DNA of 64,000 nt from Valencia hispanica (Eukaryota > Chordata > Actinopteri > Cyprinodontiformes > Valenciidae): positions 21,279,235 to 21,343,234 of the forward strand of contig OY747712.1 of the NCBI GenBank assembly GCA_963556495.2, in the 5' to 3' direction. Positions within the stretch are counted from its first letter, which is position 1. The number at the start of each line of letters is the position of its first letter. Shown here in pieces: positions 34,015-47,849 of this stretch. The position numbers were made by a program, and so were the translations under genes. The notes under the pieces are model-generated. The model was not told the origin of the DNA, did not search any database, and was given only the letters and a program-made list of their open reading frames with translations.

Positions 34015-37000
34015 GTATGCTCGGAGAATAGGTCGCAAAAGGCAAAACGCATGCGGGGCTTTTGTTTCCCTCTTTGCCTGTCCAGCTTTTTCTTAAATCT
34101 GAGAGAAAAGAAGCTGTGGCTGGTGACGGAGTAGCGCAGAAACTTGATCCTGCATGGGAGAAAAGTTTCTCACAGTCTCGCTGTTCACTTTGTGACCTGG
34201 TTAAAGCCTCAGAAAAAGCTCGACTGAACTTAACTCTTAAGTGAAAGTACAACATAGTGACTGTGAGGACAGATGAATGTGTGATAAGCGGAGGTTATAA
34301 TTAATTGGTTAATTGGATAATTGAGAAAATAAACATCTGTTTTAGGATCCAAAAGGGGAATTTTGCACTTGACTGATGATGGTGTTGATGATGATGATGA
34401 TGGGAAAGGATGTTGATTGAGCAATATGTTGGATTTTTCCACTCCTTTAAACTGTATTATATTATTTAAAAAAATATATATACAGTATATTTCAGAGGAA
34501 TAAGTTGCATTTCTAAACATTTATTAACACACAAAACAAAAACAAGTACCTGAATAAATTGACATTTAAAAAGTTGATTACACTCAACTAATATATTTTC
34601 CTTAAATACGTATTTGTGTTGAAGCAAACAATATAAAAAAAGCCATATCTCTTAAAGAGTAACGTTGTCTTCTGCTACAGTACAAAACCAATAGTTTTGG
34701 TAGAATTACATATGAGTTCTTAACTGTTGAGTTTAAATTGTCATCCAGATAATTAGTTTGTAAATGTCATCTTCAAAAATACATCAACATACAACTATCT
34801 AAAACATCAACTACTTTATTCTGCTTTAAAATTCTACTGAAACAATTTAACTGGAATTTTTAAAGATACATTTCTGCTACAAGAACCTTTTTCAGGAACA
34901 AGCGTAGTATTTTTTTGGGGGGGGGGGTTATTAATACATACCCTCCTGCGGTTTCACTGTATTTAAGGTCAATGGTAATTATCACGGTAGAAGTTCATCC
35001 CAGAAAGAGACTATGCTTCTGAGGTATTGCTTCTTTATTTACCAGGAACCTTTAAAGGTGTTTTGTTGGGAGAGTACCAAGCACTTTGAATAGGCTGCAT
35101 TAAATTAATTGTACTTTAAATCAAACTGGTTTCAAATAACTTGCAAACTCATATTTTTGGTTAACTTTAACTGTGATAGTTTAAATCACTGATGTCTGCT
35201 TTTTGCAGTCTTTGGGGAAAGAGGGAGTAAATCACATATTCGATGTAACATTGTAGGATTTCAAGAGGTTTATGTTCTGAGACACAAATAAGAACATCAG
35301 TGGATCCTTGACAGATTTTGAGGAATTCAAGGCATCCCTGATGGTGCTGCTGATTAGGCTTCATTGTGAATCATCTAAGGCTTTATTTTCAAAATACATT
35401 TGAATGTTACAAACTCTCTGACTAATATATTTTCACAGTAAAAACGCTGTGAAATGATCACACGTCTCCAGGTCTCAAAGTCGAAACGTGCCTCAGGTAA
35501 AGATGTTGGCACAGTTAAAATTCTGCTGTTCTTATTCATGTGGTTCAGACAGTAGGGCTTAAATAAAATATGTAAATAGTTACATTTAATTTATTGCTTA
35601 AATTCAGTTTGTGTTATCAGTGTAGTCCTCTGATGGCCCTGAAGTAAAGGGGACAGACATCGTATTTTCTTAATTATATTCTATTGCTTTGTCTGTTGCT
35701 TTGTTGTTTTCTTATGTTTTGTCTTTTCCCCTTTTTTACATTATAAATTGAACTGGCTTGAGTGATTCAGACTTCATGAAGGCCAGATGTGAGGGGAGAA
35801 AGTGACCAGTAGTATCACTTTACTCCCTAATGACTGTAACTTCCTTCTCATGAATCATGATGGTCCAGCACTCGTTGCTTCTTTCTTCTGTTCATCCCTA
35901 TGAGTAAATGGGCACATGTTTCAGTCACAGCAGTGCACACGAACATCGGATCTTTCCTCTCTGGTGTGACCACTTATAACCAATGCATTTTTAAAATGTA
36001 TTTATTGATGTACTTGACGACCATAACCATTGGAAATGTGTTTTTTTGCCAGACAGACAGTCCTTAAATACTTGTGGGAAAACAAAACAAATTACATCTC
36101 ATGCAGCAACATGTCTACCACCATAAATAATAATTTAGGAATTTTATTGAGACCGGATGAAATGAATAATCAGCAGCTGTAATGACAGACATTTTGTGCT
36201 ATTTTGTTTATTACTGTTCTGGGGCAGGATAGATGATTGGATGTGGCAAACTGTGTTGCATGGTGTCCAGCTTGATTTTTAAACCTCCTTCATGTGGCAA
36301 GTCGTAAATCCTGACATGGTTAACTAACAGAGAACAGAACAAATATTGGTGTGTATTAAAATAGTAGCTGTCTAAAGGTAGCACAGTGTAGTTTTGGGTT
36401 TGTGCCTTGCAGTAAACTAAATTTATATGTATAATTTATCATATTTATCCAAAGATATGAACTGAATTCTAATAGCATTTTAAATTATATTGTATATTTT
36501 GGCTGAGCAAGCTCTGCTTTGTAAATGGGGTAGGGCTTGATTTTGAGTTTATTTCTAAATCTCAGTTAGATTTTGCAACTTGTGGCATGAAGTCGTAGCC
36601 AGTTTAAGTCTGCTTACAGAAAAATGCAACATACTTTTAATTGAAGACCACAAACATCTAAAACAGAAGAACTCTAATCCAAAACTTAATCATACACTTT
36701 TACTTGTATGTGTCAAGTCAGATCTATTTGTACGTATTTGCCTTAAAGTTGTGAGTTTTCAAAATGTGGCCTTTTTTTTCAGCACCGGAGGGTGTCTAAA
36801 ACAACAGAGTGACTGGTGTGGCCAGCTATATTGGCCCTCTTTTTGCCATGTGTCATCAGTCACAGCAGCAAAATAACTGTGGCCATGATTATACCTTTAA
36901 AGGCCAGTGTATCATAACTACTTTCAACCAGCTTCAGTCAATATGACTTTGTGTATTTAGTTTTGCTTTGCATCAGTTAATTGAACTAGGCTTCATGAGC

Positions 37001-37316
37001 ATTTTCTGTCATGACCTTACACTTCAGTGTATTTCATTGAGTGTTTATGTGATAGACCAACATAAAGTAGTCCATAATTGTTAAATGAAAAGAAAATTAT
37101 CCATGATGTGGGAATTATTTTAAGTTTAAATCAGAAAAGTGTGATTGGCTTTTGTATCACTATTCTCTCCAATTATTGCTGCAAATCTCTGCCACTTTGA
37201 TAGATTAAAATATTTGCTTGGGATATCACTTTTTAAGTCTTGACACAGACAGTTTGATTTAGGTATGAACATTGACTAGGTCATTCTTACACGGCTGGAG
37301 GGATTAGGGACATTAG

Positions 37317-38155
37317 GCACATTTCCACTATTGGAACTTCAGGGTAATTTGACCTCATCTTTTTTATGACAGGGCAATCTGTAAGCCAGCTCCTCTCAGC
37401 CTTGTGTCTCCGTGTAAAACTGGCCCTTTAAGGAATCAGCTAAGACTTCCACATATCACGACTCTCTCTGCAGTGAGTAGCATAAATTATCAGCGCTAAA
37501 AGGCGCCCATAGCAGCAGAGATAACAACAGATCGACCTGGAACAATCAGGGATTGTTGCTACGTTTTAGTTTGCTATGTTGTTATAAACTGCTTTGCCAG
37601 CAACTCTTCTTATTTTACAAAGCCAGTTGTTTGGTGACATCTGCTCATTTCCCTCTGAATTGCAACCAATCAGCATGACCTAACCACAACTCCCGCCCAG
37701 CGACTCAGACTGTTCCGAGTACATACCCCCATACTAGGGATGTTAGAAAATATCGATACGGTTGACATATCGTGATATTTTATGTCACAACATTGTATCG
37801 ATATACAAAAGTAACATATTGATTTTTATTTTAGTATTTTGAATTTGAAATGATTAATGATGAAAGTAATTTTTGTTGTAAAATTTAAAGTATTACGCTA
37901 GCTGGTGGCTGTTTTCACCCTTTGCGTTCCAGTGGATCAACTAGATCTGGCAATTAAAATGGATTGATTCAAACCCCCTGAATTGTGATGTATTTCGTAT
38001 CACAATATTCTTGCCAATTCACATCGCTACCCCATACTGGTACTTTGTTGGTTCCTGAAATGGCCCCGAAAACGGCCCTGTCTGCCTGGCTCGATGAACT
38101 GGAGACACGAGCATACCGGGTAATTACCCTAAAGTTCCCATTGTGGAAACGCTCC
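37317..38155. mobile_element. Harbinger-like MITE, copy 2, split by a hAT MITE
   Basis: 839 bases with ends GCACATTTCCACTATTGGAA and (reversed) GGAGCGTTTCCACAATGGGA, flanked by TAG (37314-37316) and TAA (38156-38158). Its body matches copy 1 at 23895-24414 (for example TAACAACAGATCGAC and CCCTCTGAATTGCAACCA). The excess length is the insert at 37735-38029. Confidence 0.75.
37735..38029. mobile_element. hAT MITE (hAT-3) with perfect 8-base duplication
   Basis: 295 bases with ends TAGGGATGT and (reversed) TAGCGATGTG, flanked on both sides by CCCCATAC (37727-37734 and 38030-38037). Copy 1 of the host MITE has the uninterrupted sequence CCCCAAGACTGGTAC at this place, so the insertion is directly shown. 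No ORF. Confidence 0.85.
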
Positions 38156-41100
38156 TAAAGTCCTGCTGGAGGGTAAACCTCTGCCCCAATCTTAAGTATT
38201 TTGCAACTCCAACTGTCTTTCTTTTAGAATTGCTCAGCATATAACTCCACCCACCTTCCCATCAACTCTGATCCACTTTTCTGTCCCTGTTGAAGAAAAG
38301 CATCTCCACAGCATATTGCTGCCATCACCATGTTTTACCTGTATTGGTTTTTCACAACGTGTACCATTTTGCATCAAATAAAAAGTCACATTTTGGTCAC
38401 TTCCCACCAGAGCACTTTTTTGCCACATACTTGCTGTTTCCCTTGCATAGCTTGTAAGAAACAGCGAATGGGGCTTCTTGTTTCTTTCTTTCAACAATTG
38501 CCTTCTTTTTGCCCCCCACCCCCCAATTAAGTCTCTCCTCTCAAGTGTGTGTTCAGGGACAGCATTCTGTCTTTTACTGGCTCTAATTGAGAGTAAAAGC
38601 CATCTTTTTCTGAACAATCCTTAAATTGGGATCTGTTATATTGAATTTGTAAACTGTGGAGAGGTCCATTTGGGTGATTTGATTACTCTATTTGTGACTG
38701 GAGTGCAACTGAACGTGATTGCTGCATATTTTCCCATGAGAAGCCCCTAAAGTGGTGATATCCACTTATCTTGCCTCAGCCAAAAAGTTAACCTTTGAAA
38801 GACCAGACTAATCACAGGAGCATGTCAAAGATAAATCTTTAATCCCTAACGCTTGAAGCATGATTTGGGTAAGAATAACCTGCTTATGCCGGTATGCTTT
38901 GTCTAAATTAAATGGGTCATTCAATTTCTTGACTCAATGAAATTTGAAGATAATACATATAGGTTTTGTTGAGCTTTATGAATTATCTTTCACTAAAAGT
39001 TGACCTGTTTCATGGCAAAATTTCCATCTTGAAGCACAATTCAGCATTCCAGCCAATCTCGTAAGAGCGATAGTGAAGTACAGCTTGTGATCCAGTGAAA
39101 TCTTAGACTCTGGAGAAGTCCTCCTGCTGATGCTACTGCAGCTTCAGTTTCCTGTCTCTTAGATGAACAAACCAGACTTACATCTGCTGCAGCCATTGTT
39201 AGGGAAGAACGTTTTTTTTTTTTTTTTTGTTAAAACTGTGGGGGATGGAGTATAATTTCTGGCCATCTTCATTGTAGCTTGGAGGACCTGCACCAAGTCT
39301 GACTGGTAGTAATTGAGAACTGCTACCAATTGCAGGATCTGGGTTTCACCTCAAGACAATGGTGTCTTTATAGAGGCCAGGTTATCTGGCAGCACTGATA
39401 CTTTGCAGAGCACCACAGATTCGCGACATGAGGCAGACACAACTAAGACCAGGTGTCCAGGTCATCAGCATCAACAGTTTGTATTGTTTCTCTTACTTTT
39501 CACTGTTAGGAGACCTCGAAAGACAGTGAATCAATTGTAAATCAAGTGATACTGTACTTATTCCAGTGTTAACTATGTTTCTGGTTGCACTTCAGTAGTT
39601 TGTATACCTCCAGCATGGAATAAGTGAGTGAATATGTGGTTACTCATTGAACAGATTTGCTCTTTTTGTTTGTTCATGGTAACAAAGTCATCCGCAGCAT
39701 TTATGGCCTTTCCATGATCGTCTGGTTGTTTCAAGTGGAAAGAGACTCAGGCATTCAGGCTGGAAAAAGGCCCTCTCCTATCTTCTCATCAGCTGTAGCA
39801 TTGTTAAAGGAAAAACAGGCTGCTTGTAATTAAATTATTTATCCTCTGTGTGAGGGGTGCTTTTGTTTTACAGGAAGAAATTATTTTATCGGGGGGCTTT
39901 GATTGCATATCATTGCACTTTTAAGATGACTGTATGTCTTGTCTTAAAACATGAACAACTGATGAAAACTTTTTCGTCTTTTTGGGATGCAACATCGGTC
40001 AGCTCCTTGTTGTGGGAATATCTCCTGATGAAGCTCTGATATTTTTACTGTAGTAAAACTACCACGTTTAAAAAAAATCTTCTGATTTCCATTTTATATA
40101 ATACATTACTAAATTTAGTAATAAGATTGTTTATTTGACACAGTAATATGATCAAAAAATCCAATAAGAAATATTTAGCACACCAGGAAGTGAGGCATAA
40201 AGTCAAAAATCGAATCTAAAGCCTTTATCCTTATACAGTAATAAGAATAAGTCATTTTAAAATGTCAATATGTATTGCATACACTTCTAATCATAGTTTT
40301 AAAACACCATTACTGTTGTTACAGTGATTATGGACTCTCGGCTAGTACCCACATCATGGCTCTCTCTGTTCTCCACAATAAAATTTTGTTCAGTCGAAAT
40401 GACATGAACAAGTAAAATATGAACATATGACAATATGTCAAAAATGAAAGCAGAAAAGATGTCTACTTAAAAAAACATCTACTAATGTCTAAATATACTT
40501 GAAGAATTGTCATGGTTACTCAGATAGGGCAACTAATCCTGACTTTAATCATTTAGGCTACATTTGGACAAGATGTATGAGTTAAAAAAAATTATATTTT
40601 CAATCATTTATTTTTTTGGATAAAAAAAAAAGACTGAGACTGACATCCCAGGAATAGCAATTAAAAATGTCCTAAAACCCTGATAAATGTTTTTTGCTCC
40701 TGTATGTACTTCCTATATGTACTTGCTCCTATATGTACTTCCAAACATGCAAATTTCTCATTCTTGTAGGCGATGGAATAGTGTTGAAGCCCAACTTTGG
40801 CCAGGTGATAAACAATTTGGAGCAACACGTGGGGGAGGGACTGCGCTCCATTACTCTGTACTTCATGCAGTCGGTTTTTTGAATCTTGCTTTGGCAGCTA
40901 ATTAAAAGAACCAAAATCTGTAGGAATATTGTCATGGAAGCCTTAACTTTTGAAAATGTCAGCTTACCTTCTTACCAATAACCAGCCTGGGCCTGTTTAG
41001 ATGTCTTCATCCTAGACAGGTTTTGAAATATTGACTGAACAATTAACCATTTACTTGGATAATAATTTACAAGAATGAAAATGGTTGTAGTTCTAAACAG

Positions 41101-43316
41101 AAGATAAACATAACTCTTAATTTCTATGCCTCTGCATTGCTATAATGGTTTGAGCATTTTAATGTAAAACAGGGGCTCAGGATTTTGCAGTTGATTCATG
41201 TTCATTAGTATTTTTTATATGGGTTAATCTCTTTTAAATTCGGACTCACTACACGTATTTTTGATTAATAGTAGTATTTATAAGATATTTCTTTCCCATA
41301 AACAAATAAGTTATATTTACATTAAAACTTAAATTATATGTATGTCAAGATTGTCAGTGAGATGGACAAGGATGGTGAGCTAATCAAGGTGAAGAAAAAC
41401 CGGAGCGGATACACAAACAAAACATCAGATGGATAGTTTCAGCCCTTTCATATTTTAGATTGTTTACATGTTCATCAAAGAGACCCTATCCTGCTGTGTT
41501 TAGCCACCGCTGCTTCCATGGAGCATCCAAACTGCAGATAGTTTCTCCCCATTATTTCACAGACCTCCTGTTGGTGTGTCATCTCCTCTCGTGACCTGCA
41601 GGTTGCTCTGAGGAGCAGAGCTACAATATGCACTCACATAGAGAAGAAATCCCCTACAGGGAGGAGAACAATAGCTTCACAAACAAACCTCCATCCCAGA
41701 GTATTTAAGAAGAAACCATTGTTTAAAGGGTGGTGCCTGATCCCTAAAACTGACTTCCCTAACCTGCATTAGCATTTGCATGTTTTTTGATTACTGGTTA
41801 TTAGTAATTTCATTTTTATCCATTGGTATTTTAAGCTTAATTTTTTTCCTGTTTATGTATTAGAAAATGTCTTCCGAGCTGTTCTCTTTGGCTTGGAGGA
41901 CCTTCCTATTTCAGATAAAGAAGCCCACTTTAGCAGTTTTAGGAAGTATTTACTCCGTTATAGTCTGTTGTAAACAGGTTTCAGCACTTCTTTTCTTACA
42001 CCTATGATCCAAAACAAACTTCAAGATTTTGTTATTGCCACTGAGGTAAAAAAATAAATAAAATAGCTTGACTTAACTTGAATTTTCTTCCGGCAGTGTA
42101 AGATTTTGTAAACCCAGTTGACCGTGGAGATCTCTTTGATTTACAGAAAACTCAACTTTTGTGTACCTTTCCAATGAATCCTGATCAGACTTGTCTGCCT
42201 GTCACTTTTTAACACCCAGATACCTATTAAAATCGTGTTTTCTCTGCAACTGCTATTATATCATTAAATGCTTTACTGCAAGTGTGTGGTCAAATGTCAA
42301 TCAAGATCCACAGTTTTTCAATAGTCACTGAAACTGAGGTACAGAGAGTTAATGAGTCAAATACAAAAAAAGAGGGATGTTTTGCTTCATCGGGTCGTAT
42401 GTCAGAAAAAGCGATCAAATAAGATTGTATCTTGAATTGAGCTTTTATAGATGATAACTTTTAAACATTTTACATAAATTAAATTGAACACCAGCAGTAG
42501 TTCACTGGATTGTAGATCAGATATCCTGTCCCATCTTTAAATGATCCAAGTCAGAGTCCAAAACAACTTTTCAGCTTACACTGCCTATTGTGTTGAGCTT
42601 CTCTGACAGAAGTGTCTCTTATAGGAAATTCTGAGGCAGAAAATGAATCAGCATAGTCTTTCATACTGGCTTCCAGATCAGATAATAACATGTTTGCAAG
42701 ACTGAGAAAATCTGTTAAAAAGAAAGAAGGTGTTTCACTCATGACTGCAGAAGCCTAAATCTTTGGACAAAGGGCTTTTTATTCAGGTCTTTGTTGTCTA
42801 CTTTTACACTGGCTTATCTGTCTTCCTTGACCTTAGCTTGCCTTGTAGACATGACTTTACAACCCTGTGTCAACAGAGAGGGGAAAGAAATTCCTGTTGG
42901 CAGAAAGTAACAATGGTTAAAAGACAAAAAAGACATTTTTGATGGCATGCAGTGTGCATTTAGTAGACATACCAGCAAAGAAACAAGAATGACTCCGAAA
43001 ATGAAAATAAAACTGCAAAAGCTATTGTTAACTACTTCTATTTCTACTTGCTTGTAACAAACTAATCAGCTTGACTAATGGCCAAAAATGCTTGGGTTTA
43101 TATGGTTGCTGGATTGGAGCGCTGCATATACTGCATTGTGGCAATTTCCCCCTATATTTAAAAACACACTAAATTTGAATGGAGATTTCATTATTCCTCT
43201 AATTTATTGTTAATGGACAGCTATTGGGGTTAAGATCTTAAATCTTGTCCCATAATGTTAGTCTTGGATTTGTAGCCAGATTAAAAATTGTGTTCAGCTT
43301 TTATATGAACACATAA

Positions 43317-43378
43317 TGTTTCCACCCATGCTTCACAGTGGGTATGGTGTTCTTGGGATGCAACTCAGCGTTCTTGTA
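43317..43378 (-). mobile_element. 62-base Tc1-A fragment
   Basis: TGTTTCCACCCATGCTTCAC, AGTGGGTATGGTGTTC and GGGATGCAACTCAGCGTTCT match the antisense catalytic region of the Tc1-A copy at 13262-13322. Sequence on either side is unrelated. Confidence 0.6.
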
Positions 43379-44450
43379 TTTGTATTTAGTTAAACTCCAG
43401 TTGTTCTAAAATAACAAATCCACTGAGTTCTGAATTAATTTCCAAGTGGGATTTGAGCAGAACATCAGTTTTTTTTATAATTGAAGGCAGAGCCATATCA
43501 AACAAGCAAATAAAACTCTAATTATAATGAAAATAATAACCCTAAAGAAGAAGGTACTCTAATTTTCTCATTTGCAGGCTTATAACCAATAAACCTGTTA
43601 TTGCACCAGCCTACTAAGTTGTTAGTCGAGGCCACACATTGTAAGTGTGTAACCAAGCACTTCATCATATTACAGCTCTGTGCCACTTAAAGCATCATTA
43701 GATGGCTATTGTCTGCAACTGTACTTTAATTTCATAACAAATCACTTGAAGCTTAATGGCTGTGTGACTAGTGGGAAACCTGGAAGGGTTGAAATGCTCT
43801 GGAGTGTATTGTTGGCGCTGTGCCAGAAAGTAAGGATTAGCCCTTTGGACCTGCAGTATATCCACTACATCAACAGCCTTCCCCTGAGCTGATTAACTGG
43901 CAACCTGATGTTTTTATTTATTTCCAATGGATTTATTTTTATCTGAGCATTATTGGAATAATCAGGTGCCAAGAAGATTTAGAAAAGATTAAAAATGCTG
44001 AAAACCATATTGGATTTTAAAGTCAATGGAGATGTCAGCAGCTGAGTGAATTGGATTTATTTAAGCAATGAGGCTGGGCTTTTGAACTGCAGGTGTAGGT
44101 GGGAGACAAATTAAATCAGAAAAAAATTTAGGGTTTTTTGTTCTGCCTAAAGCCCCTTTGGGGGTGAGAGGTCACCTGAAAGTAATTTGCTCTGCAGTCA
44201 AGGCCTCAGTTCTTCCCAATGATTAACCTAATCCTTTTATTAAAAAATTGAAGCAATTTTAGAATGATGAAAGTGGCCTCCTCTAGGATGTTCAAAAAGT
44301 TTATTAAAGTCAAAGTTTATTAAAGGGGTGACTGAAGGTCTCTACATCCTTCGGACCTCGATGACATGCATTGCTACTACAATCCACTCAGATATAAATG
44401 TTTTACTAGTGGTTCATGGAGGATGATGCTGAGCTAGTTTATAGTGCTGG

Positions 44451-44547
44451 TCAATGGTGTACTCAGACGAGAAATAAAAAAAGAATAAACTTTCACAATC
44501 AATGGTGTACTCAGACGAGAAATAAAAAAAGAATAAACTTTCACAAT
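44451..44547. repeat. 48-base tandem duplication
   Basis: TCAATGGTGTACTCAGACGA starts at 44451 and again at 44499, and both copies are identical through AAAAAAAGAATAAACTTTCA and CAA. The identity suggests a recent event. Confidence 0.95.
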
Positions 44548-44709
44548 CAATGATCTACTGTAAAGAAAATAGGTTCTGTGACTGTGATAAATTGTAAACA
44601 CAAGCAGGCGATTGGTCATAGCTCTTTTGGTTTGACCCGCAATCTTATTCAAACCTTAATTAGAACTTCAATTAATTGAGATAAATTGCATTTTTCTCAT
44701 CATTTATGT

Positions 44710-45050
44710 AGAAATTTCATCAAATGGCATTACCAGGTCTCAGGGAAGATGCGGTGCCCCCAGTAGGATCCGCGTCAGCCAAGAGATCTCTTTCCAGTAA
44801 ATTATGTATTGAAAACATCCAAAGGGAAACACCCAGAAGGCATCCTAATCAGCTGCCTGACTGACCACAAGTAAAGAAGCAGCTCTACTTCGATCTCCCC
44901 ATGGATGACTGAGCTTCTCAGCATATCTCCAAGGTTGAGCCTGGACACGCTTTTGGAGGAGGCTCATTTCAGCTGCTTGTATCCAGGATCTTGTCTGTAG
45001 ATAAGCCTGTAAATTAAGAGCTTTGTCTTTTGGCTCGTTCCTTCATCCTA
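44710..45050 (-). mobile_element. RTE-type LINE fragment, antisense
   Basis: Phrases of a common teleost RTE-type LINE read in antisense: AACACCCAGAAGGCATCC, TAATCAGCTGCCTGA, GGATGACTGAGCTTCTCAGC and GAGCTTTGTCTTTTGGCT. No frame is open for long. Assignment rests on remembered consensus phrases. Confidence 0.45.
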
Positions 45051-47613
45051 ACAATAGACAGTCGAATTTTTGCAGATGGAGCTCCGATCCGTCAGGTTGG
45101 GGATTTAAATCCAACTTCAACCACCACAATACAATGCCATTTGGCAAGACGCTTAATGCCAAGTAGCTTACTGAGCTGCTTATCTGTTTATGAATGTGTG
45201 AGCTTTTCATTACACCTGGAAGAATAAGACCCTAGTGTACAGATAGTGTAAAAGCGCTATAATTAATTTACCCTTTACTGACCCGTGACCCGAAGGGAAC
45301 AGTCCAATTGTTTCTGGTGGAGTGATCTATTGATTGAATATACTGCAGGTGTTATCACACCATCACAAAGAGAGATCATCTTAAACAGTTTGATTGGAGA
45401 TTTTTCCCCTGACATCTCCTTCCTGTTGGTGTAAAAATGAGGGTAGTCTCACATAAGGGCTCCAGTTATATTGAAACAATCTTCTTTGGAAGTAGGCTTT
45501 GCATTTGAGCTAATTTCTTTCCATTTTTGAAGACTTCTGACATGTTTTGCCTGAGGAATTGAACATTTAATTCTCATTTAATACTCCTGACATTAGACAT
45601 AGTATAATTGAACCAGTCACAGTGAGAATATAATAATTGGATTTTGACCATATGGTTCCATATCTGATGAAAGATTCTATCTGAAAATATTTAAAAAGGC
45701 AATAAAGCTTAAAGGTGTTCCTCAACAAAAACAAATTGGTGCCTTTTAACCGTTAACCTAACCTTTGTGTTGCAGAGGTTTTGAATCCTTGCTTGTACTC
45801 TGACTGCCTAGGATTCACGTTGTATTTCATTGACACTTCATCCAAACCAGGGTCCTTGTGTTCACCAGTGTAGCTGATGGCGAGAAAAAGGGTTTTGACT
45901 GCCAAGTCTTATGCCTTTGATGACTGACGGAAAGCAGCCCAGTCTTCGCTATAGAGCTAAATGCCTAAATGTGTTTTTAGTTTAGGGGTGGCCTTGTAAC
46001 AACAACCCTCCTCAGTCTTAATTATCTTAAACAACCTTTAGACATCATTGCAATGATGTTCTAACCATGCGTGATGTGCCTTTTTGTTTTCTCTTTTTGG
46101 TCAACAGCATATCAACTCGCACGTTAACAATGGATGCAATCTGAGCTGTCGGCTTTGGGGTGAGGTGCTAGCTGCAAAACTAGTACAACCTTATGTCATT
46201 CCATGCTTTTCGCACTGCAGTCAAATGTTTTTTTTTAGAGCTACTCTATGAATTTTAGTAGAGCTCTCCAGGGGCAAACATACTTGGCGGTAGTACCATG
46301 TAGCATTTGAAACATTTTAGTTTTATGTGTCATCATTCTGTCTCCAAGCATTTCTAGTTCATATTAAATTGGTCATGCTTTTCATGAGAACAACAAAACA
46401 TGTAACACAAAGCTGTTCCAAGGCATTAGAAATTATGTAATGCTCCCCTCTCCATATAATCTTTCCCCTGAGCTCTTGTGGTTCCCGAGTCTTGGCCTCT
46501 GCCAGAATCAAGGAGGAAGAATTTACTCAGCGATGGGTTTAACGGTGCACTGATGTGCAAAGCTTTTTCTTGAAATAGTGAGTTACATCTGACCAACAGA
46601 GTGAGGCTCAATAACTCAAACCGTTGGGCTTTTGTGCGATATTCCTTTTATGGGGTCACTCTGAGCTGTTTTAACTAACAGCTCGGTTCACAGGCAACAC
46701 TCTGAAACATTGGTTAGATCTACACAGAAAGGGAACTGTGACTTATCAGGCTAAAAATAAGAAGCTCTTGAGTAGAAAGCCTGCCTAGAAGAGCGTCTAT
46801 CTCATGTGTTTAGTTGAAGTGAGCGTTATCTTTTCTCCATGTTCGGGTGCTCCAACTTTACCCCATTATTCCATGCTGCGAATGCTTAAACCAACAGGGA
46901 ATTCCTAAATTACAGCTGCATTCTCCTACAAGAATAATATGTGAAATGTGTGGGTCAATGCACTTTTGTGGTTGGTGTTCCTCTGCCTCTTTCCCTCTGA
47001 TCTTCTTTTCCAGGCATGGCTCACTGATGGTTGCTGGAAGGAGTTTTGGGGGGGGGGGGGGGGGGGTACGTAGTTTTAGTGCCGAGTTACTTGACGCCCA
47101 CTCTATTCCTGCCTTCCTCTCAGGCTTCCTGTGGGAGTGAAGAGGAGTAGAGCTTTAACAGTGGAAGGAGTAAAAGAAAAAAATGACCCGTGTTTGGTAA
47201 AGGGGGAGGGGGGGGTGGTGTCTTGGCTGGAATGGACTTCAATAGGAAGAATGCATGCATGTTAAAGAGAAGGTGGTTGAATGTTGGAACATGTTGCAGG
47301 GATGGTGGGTGCTTAATTGGACTTTCTATGCAGCTTGAGTTGTGAGTTAAGAGCAAAAGCAGGGGATTGTATGATGGTTTTTGCAGAATATTAATGGACT
47401 TTACAACTGAGAATGATGAAGAATTGCGCGATTACAACTCGCTTATTAGGCCAAGGGTATGCAAAGTTTGGCACTGGGATTGTTTCCATTGTTCTGAAAA
47501 ATTTTGTGTGGCCCCCAACCACAAATCAAGAACAGTTCATGCAGATGGACTCTTTTGTTACTTCTAGAGTCTCGTTGACAAAATAAAAATTTCTTATAGA
47601 TGGAATATCTAAC

Positions 47614-47832
47614 AGTGCGTTCATACCAAAGCGTCAAAAACATGCCGCACGCCCAAGTTTGATGCTGGAACATTCTCGCCTCGACGTGCGTCCAATTCGC
47701 TTTGGACACAGATCAAAATATACAATTTTGATGCACATCAAGCCGTAAATACGCAACTTGTGCTTCTCCATTGACTTTACATGTAAACCTGGCACCTACG
47801 ACGCTTCGAACGCATTCGGTGTGAATGCACCC
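47614..47832. mobile_element. short MITE with GTGCGTTCATACC ends
   Basis: Ends AGTGCGTTCATACCAAAGCG and (reversed) GGTGCATTCACACCGAATGC form an inverted repeat of a type often seen in fish. No ORF and no clear target duplication. Confidence 0.55.
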
Positions 47833-47849
47833 TCTGAATTTTACAGTGA

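Larger units (their letters stand above)
36985..38617 (-). pseudogene. Tc1-like transposon (Tc1-C type) holding a MITE
   Basis: Terminal part at about 37040-37130 (TAGACCAACATAAAGTAGTC), then the transposase in antisense after the MITE: AGTCCTGCTGGAGGGTAAAC (38158 on), CCCTGTTGAAGAAAAGCATC, and on the minus strand VKHGDGSNMLWRCFSSTGTE and KWIRVDGKVGG, a degraded catalytic part. The second terminal repeat was not found. Frameshifts and substitutions make it inactive. Confidence 0.65.

Noticed and set aside
41345..41446. Short frame reading IVSEMDKDGELIKVKKN
   Set aside because: No splice sites, start or family match; too short to support a gene fragment.
47041..47070. Run of 19 G as a G-quadruplex regulator
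   Set aside because: Homopolymer in an intron with uncertain length in the assembly; no surrounding G-run pattern or conservation evidence.
47367..47567. ORF with KVWHWDCFHCSEKF, resembling half a LIM zinc-binding unit
   Set aside because: The next required cysteine is Lys, there is no second finger, no splice-supported exon border, and it lies inside egfr intron 1 in a repeat-rich area.
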